Notes under the pieces: generated by a model
The model's input: the letters and a program-made list of their open reading frames with translations, nothing else
Database searches by the model: none
What the model was told of the DNA's origin: nothing
Position numbers and translations under genes: made by a program
Part shown: one piece after another, positions 9,442 through 18,180 of the stretch
How the letters are laid out: each line of letters opens with the position of its first letter
Numbering within the stretch: position 1 is the stretch's first letter
From: Pseudomonas sp. JAI120
Lineage (GTDB): Bacteria > Pseudomonadota > Gammaproteobacteria > Pseudomonadales > Pseudomonadaceae
Assembly: GCF_014207255.1 (NCBI RefSeq)
Contig: NZ_JACHCZ010000001.1
Coordinates: 918,592 to 982,591 of the forward strand
Reading direction: 5' to 3'
Length of the DNA stretch: 64,000 bases

Positions 9442-11244
9442 ATGTTTAACTGGCTGCGCAGCTCCCTGCCCGCTCGCGCCGGGCTGGCGGTGATCCTGAT
9501 CGCCATCCTCGCCCTCGCCAGTTCCTTGAGCGCCGGCTTGATCGCCTGGTTCAGCCAGGGCGACGCGGCCGCCATCAACACCGCCGGTTCGGTGCGCATG
9601 GAGACCTACCACCTCAGCTGGAAACTCGCCGCCGGTGCCCCGGCCGACGAGATCGACACCATCATCCACAGCCTGCAAGGGCGCCTCGACAGCCAATCGC
9701 TCAAGGCGGTGCTCGAAGACGGCCCGCGCAGCGCCCTGCTCCAGAGCTACCAACAGATCCAGCAGCGCTGGAACGATGACCTGCACCCGGCCCTGGCACG
9801 CGGCGATGCGGTGCTGTTCCAGGCCAGCGCGCCAGGTTTTGTCGATCAACTCAACCAGTTCGTCAGCCTGTTGCAGCAACAGAGCGAACAGAAACAAGGC
9901 TGGCAGCAGGGTATCCAGGGGCTGGCACTGTTCAGCACGCTGATCATCCTGCTGATCGGCCTGTATGAATTGCAGTACGGCGTGGTCAACCCCCTGGAAG
10001 AACTGGTGCACGCGACCCGGCGCTTTCGTGACGGCGACTTCAAGACCCGGGTCAACCACCGCTCCGAAGACGAGTTGGGGCAACTGGCCCTGAGCTTCAA
10101 CGCCATGGCCGAGACCATTGAACAATCCCACAGCACCCTGGAGAGCCAGGTGCGGCAGAAAACCCTCAACCTGCAACAAGCCAACGCCGCCCTCGAACTG
10201 CTCTACCAGAGCAGCCGCAGCCTGGCCACGCGCCTGGCGAATGCCGAGGGCCTGGATGAATTGATCCGGCGCTTCCAGAAACGCCTGCCGGGGCTGCGCC
10301 TGTCGCTGTGCCTGCAAGGGCACTTCCTCGCGCCGGCCCAGCAGATGCTCTCGCTGCATGGTGGGGATAGCCGCAACGTCTGCGCCATCGGTGATTGCGC
10401 GACGTGCCAGAAACACAAAGTGGCGCTCCCGCAGGTGTTCAGCATCAGCAACCAGGGCTCGGAACTGGGCGAACTCAAGGCCCACTTCGACGATGGACAT
10501 CCCCCCCAGGATTGGGAAAAACAACTGATCCAGGCCCTGGCCAACCTGATCGGCACCTCGCTGTCGCTCAAGCGCCAGCGTGAACAGGACCACCGCCTGC
10601 TGCTGCTCGACGAACGCACCATCATCGCCCGCGAACTGCACGATTCCCTGGCCCAGGCGCTGTCGTACATGAAGCTGCAAGTCAGCCGCATGCAAACCCT
10701 GATCCGCCGTGGCGAACCGGTGGAGACCCTGGCCACCGTCACGGCCGAACTGCGCGAGGGGCTGAACAACGCCTACCGCCAACTGCGCGAATTGCTCACC
10801 ACGTTCCGCCTGCAAATCCACGATGCCGGGCTGGTGCAGGAACTGCAGGACACCGCCGAGGAGTTTTCGCGGCGTGGCGAATTCCAGGTGCACCTGCATG
10901 TGGACGCCCTGGCCTTCCAGCTGTCGGCCAGTGAACAGATCCACATGTTGCAAATCACCCGCGAGGCGCTGTCCAACTGCCTGCGCCATGCCCATGCGCA
11001 AAACGCCTGGCTGCAACTGCGCCAAGAGGGCGAGACCGTGAGCCTGAGCATCGAAGACGACGGCCGTGGCTTTTGCGAAGAGGTCGACAGACGTGAACAC
11101 CACGGCCTGACCATCATGGACGAGCGCGCCCGCAGCCTGCACGGCCACCTCGACATCAGCCCCCGCGAGCCCCAAGGCACGCGGGTGCAACTGCGCTTTC
11201 ACCCGGAATTTCTCGGGCAACCCCTACAAGGCACCCACGCATGA
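9442..11244 (+). CDS. narX: Nitrate/nitrite sensor histidine kinase NarX
   Basis: Membrane sensor of about 600 residues that phosphorylates NarL when nitrate binds. An N-terminal membrane span is followed by the periplasmic P-box (AGSVRMETYHLSW, residues about 48-60). A second span near 170, a HAMP segment, a cysteine-containing central part (CAIGDCATC) and a HisKA_3/HATPase module follow, with the phospho-His in ARELHDSLAQAL. I chose the ATG at 9442. A TTG at 9394 in frame would add 16 unsupported residues, and neither start has a strong Shine-Dalgarno. The stop overlaps narL by 4 nt (ATGA). Confidence 0.95.
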   Translation: MFNWLRSSLPARAGLAVILIAILALASSLSAGLIAWFSQGDAAAINTAGSVRMETYHLSWKLAAGAPADEIDTIIHSLQGRLDSQSLKAVLEDGPRSALLQSYQQIQQRWNDDLHPALARGDAVLFQASAPGFVDQLNQFVSLLQQQSEQKQGWQQGIQGLALFSTLIILLIGLYELQYGVVNPLEELVHATRRFRDGDFKTRVNHRSEDELGQLALSFNAMAETIEQSHSTLESQVRQKTLNLQQANAALELLYQSSRSLATRLANAEGLDELIRRFQKRLPGLRLSLCLQGHFLAPAQQMLSLHGGDSRNVCAIGDCATCQKHKVALPQVFSISNQGSELGELKAHFDDGHPPQDWEKQLIQALANLIGTSLSLKRQREQDHRLLLLDERTIIARELHDSLAQALSYMKLQVSRMQTLIRRGEPVETLATVTAELREGLNNAYRQLRELLTTFRLQIHDAGLVQELQDTAEEFSRRGEFQVHLHVDALAFQLSASEQIHMLQITREALSNCLRHAHAQNAWLQLRQEGETVSLSIEDDGRGFCEEVDRREHHGLTIMDERARSLHGHLDISPREPQGTRVQLRFHPEFLGQPLQGTHA

Positions 11245-11888
11245 ACACAGCCACTCGCCACCGTATCCTGCTGGTCGACGACCACCCGATGATGCGCCAC
11301 GGCATGCGCCAGATGCTTGAACTGGAAGACGACCTGCACGTGGTCGGCGAAGCCGGCAACGGCCAGGAAGCCCTGGACCAGATCGACGCGCTGCAACCGG
11401 ACCTGGTGCTGCTGGACAACAACATGCCGCACATGAACGGCCTCGAAACCCTGCGCCGCCTGCGGGCCATGAACTATGGCGGCAAGGTGTTGCTGTTTAC
11501 CGTGTCCGACGCTGAAGACGATATTCGTGATGCGTTGCGGCTGGATGCCAATGGCTATCTGCTCAAGGACATGGAGCCGGAACTGGTAGTGACGTACATC
11601 CGTGATGCGTTGCATGGCGCGCTGGTGATCAGCCCCGGGTTGACGCGGGTGCTGGCCCAGGCGCTGCGCTCGCCGCAACCCCATGCGGCGGTGGAGTTGA
11701 CCGAGCGGGAACGGCAGGTGCTGAGGACGATTGCCAGTGGGTACAGCAACAAGGTGATCGGGCATAAGTTGGGGATTACCGAAGGGACGGTGAAGGTGCA
11801 TGTGAAGAATTTGCTGCATAAGTTGGGGTTGCGGTCGCGGGTGGAGGCGGCGGTTTGGGCGATGGAGCATTTGCGGCAGGCGGGGTGA
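11241..11888 (+). CDS. narL: Nitrate response regulator NarL
   Basis: Two-domain response regulator (215 residues). The receiver domain has the acidic pair in LLVDDHPMMRHG and the phospho-Asp in DLVLLDNNMP near residue 58. A LuxR/FixJ-type helix-turn-helix follows (TERERQVLRTIASGYSNKVIG and the recognition stretch GTVKVHVKNLLHKL). It binds TACYNMT heptamers; two good 7-2-7 copies occur in this window, before narK1 and before moaB. It is translated with narX through an ATGA overlap. Confidence 0.96.
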   Translation: MNTATRHRILLVDDHPMMRHGMRQMLELEDDLHVVGEAGNGQEALDQIDALQPDLVLLDNNMPHMNGLETLRRLRAMNYGGKVLLFTVSDAEDDIRDALRLDANGYLLKDMEPELVVTYIRDALHGALVISPGLTRVLAQALRSPQPHAAVELTERERQVLRTIASGYSNKVIGHKLGITEGTVKVHVKNLLHKLGLRSRVEAAVWAMEHLRQAG

Positions 11889-11910
11889 GGTTTTTGGGGG
11901 GATTGAGTAC

Positions 11911-12194
11911 ATATCCGTTATTTAGGTAACGGCGGCTTAGGGTTCCGCCCTTACGGCGGGTCACTTTTGGAAAAGAGCCCCAAAAGTAACCAAAAGGGCT
12001 CTTGCCCCAACACTCGGCACCTCGCCTAGGCTCGGTGTGCCCTCACTCCGGCTTGAATCCGTGGGCCGCCGTCATGGGCCATCCTTGGCCCAGGACGGCT
12101 AACCCGGCGTCCTGCCGGGTTACCCACGGATTCAAGCCTGCGTTCGGCCAGCGTGTTTGACGGGGCGCCCAGGATCAAGATCAAAAGCCAGAGC
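11911..12194. repeat. 284-bp structured repeat, copy A (inverted mate at 18317-18600)
   Basis: This stretch is nearly identical to the reverse complement of 18317-18600; only a few substitutions are visible, mostly near the outer end. Inside are 16-bp inverted arms (12050-12065 GGCTTGAATCCGTGGG with 12123-12138). Between them are the smaller hairpins AACCCGGC/GCCGGGTT and GGGCCA/TGGCCC. A further AAGAGCCCC/GGGCTCTT pair lies at about 11974-12003. Any ORF here is a by-product of the repeat. Confidence 0.9.
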
Positions 12195-12238
12195 AAAAAC
12201 AGAGCAAAAGCAGAGCAAAAGCAGAGCAAAAGCAGACC
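12188..12238. repeat. Short tandem 11-mer next to repeat copy A
   Basis: About four tandem copies of GAGCAAAAGCA abut the inner end of the 284-bp repeat. The same position beside copy B holds a different array (GCTCTG hexamers), so the flank is a fast-changing microsatellite. Confidence 0.75.
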
Positions 12239-12268
12239 GAGGCCCATCTGATATATGGAGATCCAAAT

Positions 12269-12356
12269 GTGGGAGGGGGCCTTGCCCCCGATAGCGCCGG
12301 GTCAGTTAAAAAATAAGTGACTGACACTCCCTCATCGGGGGCAAGCCCCCTCTCAC
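12269..12356. repeat. REPIN (paired REP palindromes)
   Basis: GTGGGAGGGGGCCTTGCCCCC on the left and the inverted GGGGGCAAGCCCCCTCTCAC on the right enclose a spacer containing GTCAGTT...AGTGACTGAC. This is the REPIN layout of fluorescent pseudomonads. It lies between narL and the Dnr-like regulator. Confidence 0.9.
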
Positions 12357-12382
12357 ATTTTTCACACAAACCCCGCAAGAGG

Positions 12383-12398
12383 TACCCCCACAGAGGCA
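12383..12398. promoter_or_regulatory. Possible degenerate NarL 7-2-7 site before the Dnr-like regulator
   Basis: TACCCCCACAGAGGCA resembles the TACCTCT-2-AGAGGTA inverted pair but with mismatches in both halves. It lies 52-67 nt upstream of the ATG at 12450, a sensible operator distance. It is suggestive only. Confidence 0.35.
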
Positions 12399-12449
12399 TA
12401 TCAACCCCGCGCCAAGCCCCCTACGCTACCCCATTGCGGAGGCCCAAAC

Positions 12450-13130
12450 ATGCTCACCCATCCCCACATCGTCCTGACCCTGCGTCGCCATCACCTGTTC
12501 AGCCAGCTCCCGGAAAAAACCTTCCAGGACGTCTGCACCCTGGCCAATCTCAAGCGCCTGCCCGGCCATGCGCCCTTGATGCATCAGGGCGACGCGGCTG
12601 AGCGTTTTTTCCTGCTGGTCAGCGGCCAGATCAAGTTGCATCGGGTCACGGGTGAAGGCCAGGAACACCTGGTGGAAGTCATCCAGCCCGGCCAGACCTT
12701 TGCCGAAGCGCTGCTGTTCACCCAGGCCAAGGCCTATCCGGTGAGCGCCACAGCGCTCAAAGACAGCGTGCTGGTCAGCATCGAAGGCCAGCACTACCGC
12801 CGGGCCCTGGAAGACCAGCCGAAAATTTGCCTGGCAATCCTCGCCAGCATGAGCATCCACCTGCACCAACGCCTCAAGGACATCGACACCCTGACCCTGG
12901 CCAACGCCAGCCGCCGGGTGATCAACTTCCTGTTCCAGGAGCGCGATGCGCTGAGTGGCGAGGTGGTGCTGCAAGTGCCCAAGCGCCTGGTGGCGTCGAA
13001 GCTGGGGATCCAGCCGGAGACCTTTTCAAGGATCCTGCACCGGCTGGTGGAAGGCGGGTTGATCGAGGTGCAGCGGCGCACCATTCGGATCGTGTGCGAA
13101 GAACAGTTGATGGGTTACCAGGCTGGTTGA
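12450..13130 (+). CDS. Crp/Fnr-family regulator, Dnr-like (DnrE-type position beside narXL)
   Basis: 226 residues: an N-terminal cyclic-nucleotide-fold domain and a C-terminal winged helix with LGIQPETFSRILHRL as recognition helix, the same core (IQPETFSRI) as Dnr at 20658. It lacks the N-terminal cysteine cluster of Anr/Fnr, so it is not an O2-sensing Fe-S regulator. The Dnr family is held to sense NO through haem. P. stutzeri has a Dnr paralogue encoded near narXL (from memory). It is preceded by GGAGG 7 nt before the ATG. Whether it answers to NO, nitrate or something else cannot be read from sequence. Confidence 0.85.
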   Translation: MLTHPHIVLTLRRHHLFSQLPEKTFQDVCTLANLKRLPGHAPLMHQGDAAERFFLLVSGQIKLHRVTGEGQEHLVEVIQPGQTFAEALLFTQAKAYPVSATALKDSVLVSIEGQHYRRALEDQPKICLAILASMSIHLHQRLKDIDTLTLANASRRVINFLFQERDALSGEVVLQVPKRLVASKLGIQPETFSRILHRLVEGGLIEVQRRTIRIVCEEQLMGYQAG

Positions 13131-13137
13131 TTCAGTG

Positions 13138-13208
13138 CCCCCGATGGCGTCGGGTCAGTTAGCAAATAAGTGACTGACACGCCCTCATCGGGGGCAAGCC
13201 CCCTCCCA
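13138..13208. repeat. REPIN, left end truncated
   Basis: CCCCCGATGGCGTCGGGTCAGTTAGC...AGTGACTGACACG...CGGGGGCAAGCCCCCTCCCA matches the REPIN at 12269-12356 but lacks the left GTGGGAGG arm. It fills the gap between two genes that converge, and could help end transcription from both sides. Confidence 0.8.
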
Positions 13209-13241
13209 TATTTTTGACCGAGTCCGGCCCAAACAAACCGA

Positions 13242-13709
13242 TCAAACCACCACCCCCCGCCCCGCCCGCTCCAAGTTCCGCCACAACCAAGGCGGCAACA
13301 CATCCGGGTCCAAACTGTCGATCAAATTCTTCAACCCCAACCCCAACTCCGTATCCCCCTCAATCACCAACCGGCGCCGAAAGAACAACGTATCCGGATC
13401 TTCCTGCCGGCTGGCGAGCAACAAGAACTCCCGCCAGTTGCCACTGATGCTTACCTGCGCCTCGGCCTTTTGCGCAATCCGCAACCCGTCCCGCGCCAAG
13501 GTCAGGTACCAGCACAACCCCAGGTCAGGAATACGCAAACACATCCAACGCCCACGCAGCAGGTCAAACCCACCGTCGCGCAGGGGCTCGGCCAGGCAGC
13601 GGTTGAGGGCTTGCTGCAAGGCCAGGCGCTGCACGCCAAACGGCACGCGGCGGATCAACGGCAACAACCGGTCGGCCCCCTTGAGCAGCCATTGTTTACG
13701 ACTCAACAC
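13242..13709 (-). CDS. ubiT: UbiT, SCP2-domain lipid carrier for anaerobic ubiquinone synthesis
   Basis: 155 residues with an SCP2 sterol-carrier-like fold (LRIPDLGLCWYLTLARDGLRI and VSISGNWREFLLLA are typical strands). UbiT is thought to bind ubiquinone intermediates in the O2-independent pathway, together with the UbiU-UbiV hydroxylases encoded just upstream. Its start overlaps ubiV by 7 nt, so the two are probably coupled. It is the last gene of the moaB-moeA-ubiU-ubiV-ubiT operon. The name rests on this context as well as sequence. Confidence 0.9.
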   Translation of the reverse strand: MLSRKQWLLKGADRLLPLIRRVPFGVQRLALQQALNRCLAEPLRDGGFDLLRGRWMCLRIPDLGLCWYLTLARDGLRIAQKAEAQVSISGNWREFLLLASRQEDPDTLFFRRRLVIEGDTELGLGLKNLIDSLDPDVLPPWLWRNLERAGRGVVV

Positions 13710-14593
13710 AGCCCCACCTCCTCAACCCGCAACATACCCGCCTGGCCGTGCCAGTAGCCGTTGCAGCCATCGACATACAGCGGCGGCGTGGCGCCCTGGC
13801 GCACGTGGTCGAAGGCGCGCACCACCTCGACCATGCCTTCGGCCCGGGGGCTCAGGCGCAACAGGTTCGCACCACAGGACACCAGGCCGGGGTAATCGGC
13901 CAGCAGGTTGGTAACGTCGGCCGACATGGTCTGAATGCCATTCAAGGTGAACAACGCCTGCCCTTCCTGGCTGGTCAGCGCCATGCCGTCGGGGTAGTTG
14001 ATGCAGCAGAACTGGCAGTCGTCCTTGGGGCGGTTCTCTGCACGGGCGGTGAAGCAACGCGCCGAGTAGGCCAGGGGCAAATGGCCGTAGGCGAATATCT
14101 CCACTTCGGGCAATGGCCGGCCCAATTCGCGCACCTGTTCCAGCACGTCGCCGATCAGGCCCTGGGAGCATTCCACCGGCGGCACCCAGCGTTGCATGCC
14201 CGCGTCGAGCAGTTGCACCAGCGCGTGACCGTTGTAGAGGTTGAGCGCCGGGCCGCCGACAAAGGGCAGTTTGCGCTCAATCAGCATCTGCACCGCGCCC
14301 ATGTCATTGGCCTCCACCAGCAACTCGCCGTTGTCACACAGGCGGCGCAGGCTCGAGAGTTCGGAGGCGGCTTCGATCAGGGTCAGGCTCGACAACACGA
14401 TCTGCGCCGAGCTGTAGGTTTGCAGCTCCCGGCCCAGACCCAACCAATGGTCCAGGGAAAACGCGCGGCGTTTGGCGCACACGGTTTCGCCCAGGTAAAT
14501 CACGTCCAGAGGCAAGCCGGCCATGTCCGAGTAAAAGCGCCCCAGGTGTTCCTTATCCCAATAAAACAGCACCGGTCCCAGGCTGAGTTTCAT
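13703..14593 (-). CDS. ubiV: UbiV, U32-family Fe-S protein of anaerobic ubiquinone hydroxylation
   Basis: 296 residues of the peptidase-U32 family. It works with UbiU in O2-independent hydroxylation of the ubiquinone ring. Cys39, Cys180, Cys193 and Cys197 (in ETVCAKRR, SARCFTARAENR and DDCQFCCINYPDG) fall at the spacing known for the [4Fe-4S] ligands of E. coli UbiV. I start at the ATG at 14593 (MKLSLGPVLFYW), 10 nt past the ubiU stop; the longer open frame upstream runs through ubiU out of frame. Confidence 0.94.
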   Translation of the reverse strand: MKLSLGPVLFYWDKEHLGRFYSDMAGLPLDVIYLGETVCAKRRAFSLDHWLGLGRELQTYSSAQIVLSSLTLIEAASELSSLRRLCDNGELLVEANDMGAVQMLIERKLPFVGGPALNLYNGHALVQLLDAGMQRWVPPVECSQGLIGDVLEQVRELGRPLPEVEIFAYGHLPLAYSARCFTARAENRPKDDCQFCCINYPDGMALTSQEGQALFTLNGIQTMSADVTNLLADYPGLVSCGANLLRLSPRAEGMVEVVRAFDHVRQGATPPLYVDGCNGYWHGQAGMLRVEEVGLC

Positions 14594-14603
14594 CTGTGTC
14601 TCC

Positions 14604-15599
14604 TCACTGCCATGCACGATGGTAGGCGCCGAGTGTGGTCTGGCTGCCTTCGGATAACCCGGCCAGCACCTGGCGCCATTGGTCCTTGACCACAAAGCTG
14701 GCCGGCGCGCTGCGGTGGGCGTCGAGCGCGGCGCGCCAGACCCGGGTGACTTGTTCCACATACGCCGGGCTGCGTTGCCGGCCTTCAATCTTGACCGCTT
14801 CGACACCGATGGCGCTGAGCTCCGGCACCAGGTCGAGGGTGTCGAGGCTGGTGGGTTCTTCAAGGGCATGGAAGCGCTTGCCGCCGACCAGGAAGCGGCC
14901 CTTGCACAGGGTCGGATAGCCGGCGGGTTCGTCGGGCGTGTAGCGGTCGATCAGCACGTCGCTCAGGCGCGCGCTCAAGCCCTCGGCATCTTCGCTCCAG
15001 CGTACCGCCTTGGCCGGCGAGCACACGCCGCACAGGTTGGGCGACTCGCCGGTGATGTAGGAAGACAAGTGGCAACGCCCCTCGGCCATGATGCACAGGC
15101 TGCCAAAACCGAACACTTCGATGGGCACCGGGCTGCTCGCCGCCACCTGTTTGACCTGGGCCAGGGACAGCACACGGGGCAATACCGCGCGGCGAATGCC
15201 GTAGCGCTCGGCATAGAACTTCAGCGCCGCCGCGTGGGTGGCCGACCCCTGTACCGACAGGTGCAAGGCCATGTGCGGATGCTGGCGACTGGCGTAGTCA
15301 AGCACGCCGGGGTCGGCGGCGATCAGGGCGTCCACGCCGTGGTCCGCCGCGCGGTCGACGGCGCGTTGCCAGCGTGCCCAGATCTTCGGTTGCGGGTAAG
15401 TATTGACCGCCACGTACAGCTTGCGCTGGTGCTGGCGAATAAAGGCGACGGCACCGTCGAACTGTTTGTCGTCCATGTTCAACCCGGCGAAATGCCGGGC
15501 ATTGGTGTCATCGCGAAAACCGACATACACCGCATCGGCGCCTTGGCGCACGGCGGCTTTGAGCGCAGGCAGGTTGCCTGCCGGGCAGACCAGTTGCAT
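14604..15599 (-). CDS. ubiU: UbiU, U32-family Fe-S protein of anaerobic ubiquinone hydroxylation
   Basis: 331 residues, the UbiV partner. Cys169, Cys176, Cys193 and Cys232 (in GSLCIMAEGRCHLSS, CGVCSPAKA and PTLCKGRF) correspond to the Fe-S ligands of E. coli UbiU. The complex hydroxylates the quinone ring without O2, letting the cell make ubiquinone while respiring nitrate. It lies 9 nt after moeA and 10 nt before ubiV. The link with moaB/moeA and nar genes supports a role in nitrate respiration. Confidence 0.95.
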   Translation of the reverse strand: MQLVCPAGNLPALKAAVRQGADAVYVGFRDDTNARHFAGLNMDDKQFDGAVAFIRQHQRKLYVAVNTYPQPKIWARWQRAVDRAADHGVDALIAADPGVLDYASRQHPHMALHLSVQGSATHAAALKFYAERYGIRRAVLPRVLSLAQVKQVAASSPVPIEVFGFGSLCIMAEGRCHLSSYITGESPNLCGVCSPAKAVRWSEDAEGLSARLSDVLIDRYTPDEPAGYPTLCKGRFLVGGKRFHALEEPTSLDTLDLVPELSAIGVEAVKIEGRQRSPAYVEQVTRVWRAALDAHRSAPASFVVKDQWRQVLAGLSEGSQTTLGAYHRAWQ

Positions 15600-15608
15600 G
15601 GGGGCTCC

Positions 15609-16841
15609 TCAGAGAAATTCAGCGAAAGACACAAACGGCACCGGTTCATCCTTGAGCACCTGATGCTCACGCTCGACGATCACCAGGCCATCGGCCCAAC
15701 AGGCGGCGGTCAGCATCGCCGAGCTTTGCTGGGGGTGCAGCACGGCGCGCAGTTGCCCGTCTTCGCCGGGGCTCAGGCGTGCGCGCAGGTACTGGCGGCG
15801 CTTATTGGGTTTGAGCCATTCAAACGCGGCCGGCACCTGGATCGGCACCGGCAGCACCCGCTCCATACCTTGGGCGCGCAGCAGGAACGGACGCACCACC
15901 ACCAACGCGGTGATCAGCGCCGCCGACGGGTTACCGGGCAGGCCCAGCCACGGTTTGCCCGCCACTTCGCCAAACGCCAGGGGCTTGCCGGGCTGAATCG
16001 CCAGCCGCCAGAAGTCCACGCGGCCGAGTTCTTCGATGACCTGCTTGAGATGGTCCTCCTCCCCCACCGACACACCCGCAGAGGTCAGCAACAGGTCGCA
16101 CTCGGATGAGGCCAGGGCCAGCGCATCACGGCTGGCGGCCAGTTCATCCGCCATCACGCCGTAGTCGTGCACGTCCACGCCCCAGCCACGCAATAACGCG
16201 GCCAGGGCATAGCGGTTGCTGTTGTAGATCTGCCCCGGCACCAGCGCCTCGCCCGGATCACGCAGCTCGTTGCCGCTGCTGAGCAGGCACACCCGCAGCG
16301 GGCGATAGACTTTCAACCGAGGGATGCCGGCCGAGGCGAGCAAGCCGATGTCCTGGGCGCGCAGGCGCTTGCCGACGGCAATCAGGGTCTGCCCGCGCTG
16401 CAGCTCTTCACCCTGCTTGCGCACATGTTCGCCGAGACGTACCGGCGGGCACCAGATGCGCTGGCCGTACAGGCGGCAACGCTCCTGGGGCACCACCGTG
16501 TCAGCACCAGGCGGTAGCGGCGCACCGGTAAAGATGCGCACGGCCTGCCCGGCCTGCACGCTCACCTTGCTGTGCTGCCCCGCCGCAATGCGCCCGGCGA
16601 GCATCAGGTAGCCGCCTTCGGCCGGCACGTCCTCGGCGCGCAGGGCGTAGCCGTCCATGGCGCTGTTGTCGAAACCGGGCAAATCCAGGGGAGAGAACAA
16701 CTCTTCAGCGACCACTCGCCCCAGCGCCTGCTCCAGGCCAATCACCTGGGTGCTCGGCGGTGGCGGCGCCTGGGCCAGCAGCGTGGCGATGGCCTCGTCC
16801 ACCGGCATCAGGTGGCCGCTGTCACACACCGAGGCACTCAT
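15609..16841 (-). CDS. moeA: Molybdopterin molybdenumtransferase MoeA
   Basis: 410 residues. It inserts molybdate into adenylated molybdopterin, giving the Moco needed by NarG. Family motifs seen: FDNSAMDGYALR near the N-terminus, RIFTGAPLPPGADTVV, LTSAGVSVGEEDHLK and FGEVAGKPWLGLPGNPSAAL. The start is the ATG at 16841 (MSASVCDSGHLM), which overlaps the moaB stop in an ATGA; the longer frame upstream is read across moaB. Most pseudomonads carry another moeA elsewhere, so this is probably the copy serving nitrate respiration. Confidence 0.95.
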   Translation of the reverse strand: MSASVCDSGHLMPVDEAIATLLAQAPPPPSTQVIGLEQALGRVVAEELFSPLDLPGFDNSAMDGYALRAEDVPAEGGYLMLAGRIAAGQHSKVSVQAGQAVRIFTGAPLPPGADTVVPQERCRLYGQRIWCPPVRLGEHVRKQGEELQRGQTLIAVGKRLRAQDIGLLASAGIPRLKVYRPLRVCLLSSGNELRDPGEALVPGQIYNSNRYALAALLRGWGVDVHDYGVMADELAASRDALALASSECDLLLTSAGVSVGEEDHLKQVIEELGRVDFWRLAIQPGKPLAFGEVAGKPWLGLPGNPSAALITALVVVRPFLLRAQGMERVLPVPIQVPAAFEWLKPNKRRQYLRARLSPGEDGQLRAVLHPQQSSAMLTAACWADGLVIVEREHQVLKDEPVPFVSFAEFL

Positions 16842-17392
16842 GAACGCGACTCGCAGGCTTGCAGGATTTGCTCGGGCTGGGGCTTGAGGTGCGGCACGAA
16901 ATTGCACGGGCCGGTGCGGCTGTCCAACTGCCCCGCCAGGATCTGGTCCCAGCCGGTGCGACACGCGCCCGGCGAGCCCGGCATGCAGCACACCAGCACG
17001 CCGTTGCTGATGCCGGCCAACGCGCGGGACTGCAAGGTGGAGGTGCCGATCTCGGCCAGGGACACCTGGCGGAACAGCTCACCGAAGCCTTCGACATGTT
17101 TGTCCAGCAACGGCAACACCGCCTGTGGCGTGTTGTCACGGGCAGTGAAACCGGTGCCGCCGGTCATCAGCACCACTTGCACCTCGGGGTCGGCGATCCA
17201 CAGCGAGACTTGCGCACGAATCTGGTAGACGTCGTCGATCACCAGGCCACGGTCGATGAGCACATGCCCGGCACTTTCGAGGCGGTCCACCAGGGTCTGG
17301 CCGGAGGTGTCGGTGTCGAGGGTACGGGTGTCACTGATGGTCAGCACGGCGATGTTCAGGGGCACGAAAGTGCGTTGTTTCAAATGGGCCAT
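16838..17392 (-). CDS. moaB: Molybdopterin adenylyltransferase-type protein MoaB
   Basis: 184 residues of the MoaB/MogA fold; activates molybdopterin by adenylylation ahead of MoeA. Motifs: NIAVLTISDTRTLDTDTSG near the start, MTGGTGFTARDNTPQAV and the late CMPGSPGACRTGWDQIL loop. It is the first gene of the operon running into moeA-ubiUVT. A NarL-type 7-2-7 site at 17456-17471 lies 64-79 nt before its ATG. Telling MoaB from MogA rests on length and operon position. Confidence 0.93.
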   Translation of the reverse strand: MAHLKQRTFVPLNIAVLTISDTRTLDTDTSGQTLVDRLESAGHVLIDRGLVIDDVYQIRAQVSLWIADPEVQVVLMTGGTGFTARDNTPQAVLPLLDKHVEGFGELFRQVSLAEIGTSTLQSRALAGISNGVLVCCMPGSPGACRTGWDQILAGQLDSRTGPCNFVPHLKPQPEQILQACESRS

Positions 17393-17455
17393 GATCAAGG
17401 CTCCAGGCGTGAAGAAAGTTGCCGTCAGCCTGCGCCGCAACGGGCGCAGGGCCTA

Positions 17456-17471
17456 TTCCTCCAAGGAGGTA
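17456..17471. promoter_or_regulatory. NarL 7-2-7-type site upstream of moaB
   Basis: TTCCTCCAAGGAGGTA is an inverted pair of heptamers 2 nt apart: TACCTCC reading from the right and TTCCTCC (one mismatch) from the left. Nine central bases (AAGGAGGTA) are identical to the narK1 site. It sits between the pdxH stop at 17478 and the moaB ATG at 17392. Confidence 0.7.
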
Positions 17472-17477
17472 TCTCGT

Positions 17478-18125
17478 TCAGGGGGCCAGGCGCGTGCGCT
17501 GCCACGTGCCGGCATGCAGGCGGTAGTCGAGACGGTCATGCAGACGGTCGGGCCGGCCCTGCCAGAACTCGATGCGCTGCGGTTGCAGGCGGTAGCCGCC
17601 CCAATGCTCGGGCCGCGGCGGTTGCTGCCCGGCGAAACGCTCGGTGACGTCACGCAGGCGGCTTTCCAACTCGCTGCGATGGCTAAGGGGCTGGCTTTGC
17701 GGCGAGGCCCAGGCACCCAATTGACTGGCAGCCGGGCGCGCATCGAAATAATCGTCCGACAACTGCGCCTCCGCCCGCACCACCGGGCCTTCGATACGCA
17801 CCTGACGCTCCAGCCCCGGCCAGAAAAACGTCATGGCCGCATGAGGGTTGCTCGCCAACTCCTCGCCCTTGGCACTCTGGTAATGCCCAAAAAAGAAAAA
17901 GCCCTCGGCACTGAACCCCTTGAGCAGCAGGATGCGGCAATGCGCATGGCCCTGGCTGTCCACGGTGGCCAGCGCCATGCTATTGGCCTCCGCCGGAGGC
18001 ACCTCGGTTTTACGCGCCTGATCCAGCCACTGGCCGAACAGCACCAAGGGATCGTCCTGCACCAAGTCATCACGCAGGCCATAAAGGGTGTAGTTGCGGC
18101 GCAATTGCGCAAGAGACAGGGGCAT
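17478..18125 (-). CDS. pdxH: Pyridoxamine 5'-phosphate oxidase PdxH
   Basis: 215-residue FMN enzyme forming pyridoxal 5'-phosphate. It lines up along its full length with E. coli PdxH: CRILLLKGF, FWPGLERQVRIEGPV, YFDARPAASQLGAWASPQS, HWGGYRLQPQRIEFWQG, RLHDR and the terminal RLAP. The start MPLSLAQLRRNY at 18125 is preceded by GGACCGCGTC. It is odd that this O2-using oxidase sits behind an ANR box (18181-18194) in an anaerobic gene group. Whether it is the only pdxH of the genome cannot be seen. It may read through into moaB. Confidence 0.93.
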   Translation of the reverse strand: MPLSLAQLRRNYTLYGLRDDLVQDDPLVLFGQWLDQARKTEVPPAEANSMALATVDSQGHAHCRILLLKGFSAEGFFFFGHYQSAKGEELASNPHAAMTFFWPGLERQVRIEGPVVRAEAQLSDDYFDARPAASQLGAWASPQSQPLSHRSELESRLRDVTERFAGQQPPRPEHWGGYRLQPQRIEFWQGRPDRLHDRLDYRLHAGTWQRTRLAP

Positions 18126-18180
18126 GACGCGGTCCTCCAGAAAGTTCGCCACAGTGTGGGAACTACCGCGCCGTTATCCC

